This document shows positions 5,084 to 6,485 of a stretch of DNA of 6,485 bases, piece by piece. The notes beneath the pieces were generated by a model. It saw only the letters and a program-made list of their open reading frames with translations. It made no database searches and was not told the DNA's origin. Origin of the DNA: Bacteroidota bacterium (lineage in GTDB: Bacteria > Bacteroidota > Bacteroidia > Chitinophagales > Chitinophagaceae). How positions within the stretch are numbered: position 1 is the stretch's first letter; the number at the start of each line of letters is the position of its first letter. Made by a program: the position numbers and the translations under genes. The stretch is from assembly GCA_023392575.1 (NCBI GenBank), contig JAEVYV010000266.1:1-6485 (forward strand), in the 5' to 3' direction.

Positions 5084-6322
5084 TTATTGCGGCCGCAGTA
5101 CCTGATCTATTTTGTGCAACACACCGTTGATATAGTTTTGATCGCTGGTGCCGCCGGGCAACGGATTGATCAGGATATTAGACGCTGTGGCATTGGCGGC
5201 TCCTTTTACTGCAGCAGCTGTAACGCCGGTAGCACCAAACGTAGCCTGTACGGTTACACCCGGGTGCGCCGGTATAGCGCTGTTTAGCAAAGTTGGCGTG
5301 TTGGTAGCGGTGGTGGGCAGGTTGACACTATAAGCCCGGGCCCCCAGCAAGTGGTACACCACAATCCCTTTCACCGTTTCGGCAGTCAGCACGCTAAATA
5401 AAGCAGGGTTTTGAAATACATCGGGAGTGGAAGCAATGGTGGTGGCTTGTGCCTGAGCAAGGGCCGGAGCCTGAGCTGCGGCCTGGTCAGGTGGGGTGCC
5501 GCCTGCAATCAGCTGCTGCGTAACCATGGGGATCAAAGCCTGAGTGACCTGGGCGGTCAGTATTTGCTGAAAAGCTGTATTGGTAGGCGCAAACACCGTA
5601 AGGTTGGCGGCCGGGTTCAATAAAACCCCCATCAGCGAAGTTGCTGCTGTTGAACCACTGTCGGCTCTTTGAATGGCCGCTTTCAGGTAGGTCAGATCCG
5701 CTGCCGTATCAATCCTGTTCCATAAATATTGCGAAGGCGGAAGAGCTACCACTGCAATTTTATGAATCACCCCATTGGCTGCGTCGATATCGGTTTGGGT
5801 TACCGGTATATTGTTTAACCACAAGCTGCTACCTCTTTTAGAAGGGAACAGAGGCATTCTCAGACCCGGAGGCAAGCTGGCCGACGGTGGTGCCAATACA
5901 AAAGAACTGGGCTCCTGTACATTTGGGAAACCGGTGGATATGCTGGCCGCAGTAAGCTCCTGCCCTCCGATCAAATGGTATTTTAAAATGGTATCCAATT
6001 GACCCGGCCTAAAGGCTGCAACGGCAGCTTCATTGGTTATGCCAATGGCCTGAAAGGCGGAATTGGTTGGTGCAAAAAAAGTGTACACGCCGGATTTATC
6101 GGACAAGAGGCCCGTTAGCGATGTTCCGGCCCGGGTAACCGCCGCCTTTAAAATACTAAGGTTTGCATCGGCATTAATGGCCTCTGCAATCGATACTCCT
6201 GAAGGTGTAGGCGGAACAATAGGCTCCGCCTGTGGAAGTTCCTTATTACAGGCCACCAGCAGGGTTGCCGTCGCGGCTATAAGGAAAGAACCGCTAAAAA
6301 GTTTTGATGTATTGAGTCTCAT
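5084..6322 (-). CDS. Lipoprotein with two fasciclin (FAS1) domains
   Basis: With the ATG at 6322 the protein has 412 residues. The N-terminus is a lipoprotein signal: basic start, hydrophobic run, then the lipobox LVAC with Cys at 25, followed by a Pro-rich linker (about 30-41). Two FAS1 domains follow. Domain 1 (about 43-192) has YTFFAPTNSAF (80-90), the YH pair (115-116) and NGVIHKI (183-189). Domain 2 (about 200-412) has LTVFAPTNTAF (241-251), YH (323-324) and NGVLHKI (399-405). FAS1 domains mediate adhesion or binding; in Bacteroidota such lipoproteins are often surface-exposed and encoded beside TonB-dependent receptors, as here. Domain 2 carries an extra Ala/Gln-rich helical stretch. 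A TTG at 6346 is in frame, but it adds eight residues before the signal peptide and would nearly abut the upstream stop, so ATG is preferred. No promoter is visible; the gene is probably cotranscribed with the receptor gene. Ligand unknown. Confidence 0.9.
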   Translation of the reverse strand: MRLNTSKLFSGSFLIAATATLLVACNKELPQAEPIVPPTPSGVSIAEAINADANLSILKAAVTRAGTSLTGLLSDKSGVYTFFAPTNSAFQAIGITNEAAVAAFRPGQLDTILKYHLIGGQELTAASISTGFPNVQEPSSFVLAPPSASLPPGLRMPLFPSKRGSSLWLNNIPVTQTDIDAANGVIHKIAVVALPPSQYLWNRIDTAADLTYLKAAIQRADSGSTAATSLMGVLLNPAANLTVFAPTNTAFQQILTAQVTQALIPMVTQQLIAGGTPPDQAAAQAPALAQAQATTIASTPDVFQNPALFSVLTAETVKGIVVYHLLGARAYSVNLPTTATNTPTLLNSAIPAHPGVTVQATFGATGVTAAAVKGAANATASNILINPLPGGTSDQNYINGVLHKIDQVLRPQ

Positions 6323-6348
6323 GATATTTCGTTTGATCGTTAGCAATT

Positions 6349-6485
6349 TTAAAGAACGTTATACGCAAAACTTACATAATAAAGGCCGCCAATGCTTGGG
6401 TTACCCATTGCCGTTCTGTAATACTGATTCAGCAGATTGGTAGCACCGACTTTGATCATGGATTTAATAGCGGGACGTTTATAGG
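6349..6485 (-). CDS. C-terminal end of a probable TonB-dependent outer-membrane receptor (5' part outside window)
   Basis: On the minus strand a frame is open from the right edge (first full codon at 6483) to a TAA at 6351-6349, showing 44 residues. The sequence includes IKVGATNLLNQYY, then GNPSIGGLYYVSFAYNVL at the end. This looks like the last two beta strands of an outer-membrane barrel: a strand carrying the N-L-L/F-N-x-Y-Y motif common near the end of TonB-dependent receptors, a turn, and a terminal strand with alternating aromatic and hydrophobic residues. The other two minus-strand frames contain stops here. The stop lies 26 bases before the ATG of the FAS1 lipoprotein gene on the same strand, so the two probably form an operon. 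Only the barrel end is visible, so the substrate cannot be inferred. Confidence 0.75.
   Translation of the reverse strand, partial: YKRPAIKSMIKVGATNLLNQYYRTAMGNPSIGGLYYVSFAYNVL

Noticed and set aside
5089..5096. GCGGCCGC palindrome near the FAS1 stop
   Set aside because: It encodes the final Arg-Pro-Gln codons region of the FAS1 protein and is most simply a coincidence of coding sequence.
6344..6346. TTG as an upstream start for the FAS1 lipoprotein
   Set aside because: It would add eight residues with no homology value, while the ATG at 6322 gives a standard lipoprotein signal peptide with Cys at 25.

Overview
The window looks like a piece of a Bacteroidota chromosome, most likely from the Chitinophagaceae or a close relative. 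Three things point there. The core promoters fit the Bacteroidota -7 consensus TAnnTTTG, with TATCTTTG four bases before the purM ATG. PurM is of a long, divergent type of about 390 residues. The outer genes (TonB C-terminal protein, TonB-dependent receptor end, FAS1 lipoprotein, membrane-anchored coiled-coil protein) belong to the typical envelope repertoire of that phylum. The family-level assignment is an inference from sequence style, not from a search.

Layout from left to right: (1) the C-terminal end of a TonB_C-domain protein on the + strand, open at the left edge; (2) purM on the - strand, whose 3' end overlaps the first gene by 13 bp; (3) a 165-bp divergent promoter region in which the purM and ribF promoters are near-exact mirror images, each with four AACYAYA heptamers; (4) ribF on the + strand; (5) a 135-bp convergent spacer with imperfect inverted repeats; (6) holA on the - strand; (7) a 126-bp divergent spacer; (8) a + strand gene for an inner-membrane coiled-coil protein of unknown function; (9) a strong bidirectional terminator; (10) a - strand gene for a two-FAS1-domain lipoprotein; (11) 26 bp upstream of it, the last 44 codons of what looks like a TonB-dependent receptor, also on the - strand and running off the right edge.

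The core genes are housekeeping: purine synthesis (purM), flavin cofactor synthesis (ribF) and the replication clamp loader (holA). They are not a functional operon and strands alternate from gene to gene. The only likely operon is the receptor/FAS1 pair at the right end, which probably acts at the outer membrane. I see no mobile element, phage gene, CRISPR array, tRNA, rRNA or defence system. The most unusual signal is the mirrored heptamer promoter pair between purM and ribF.
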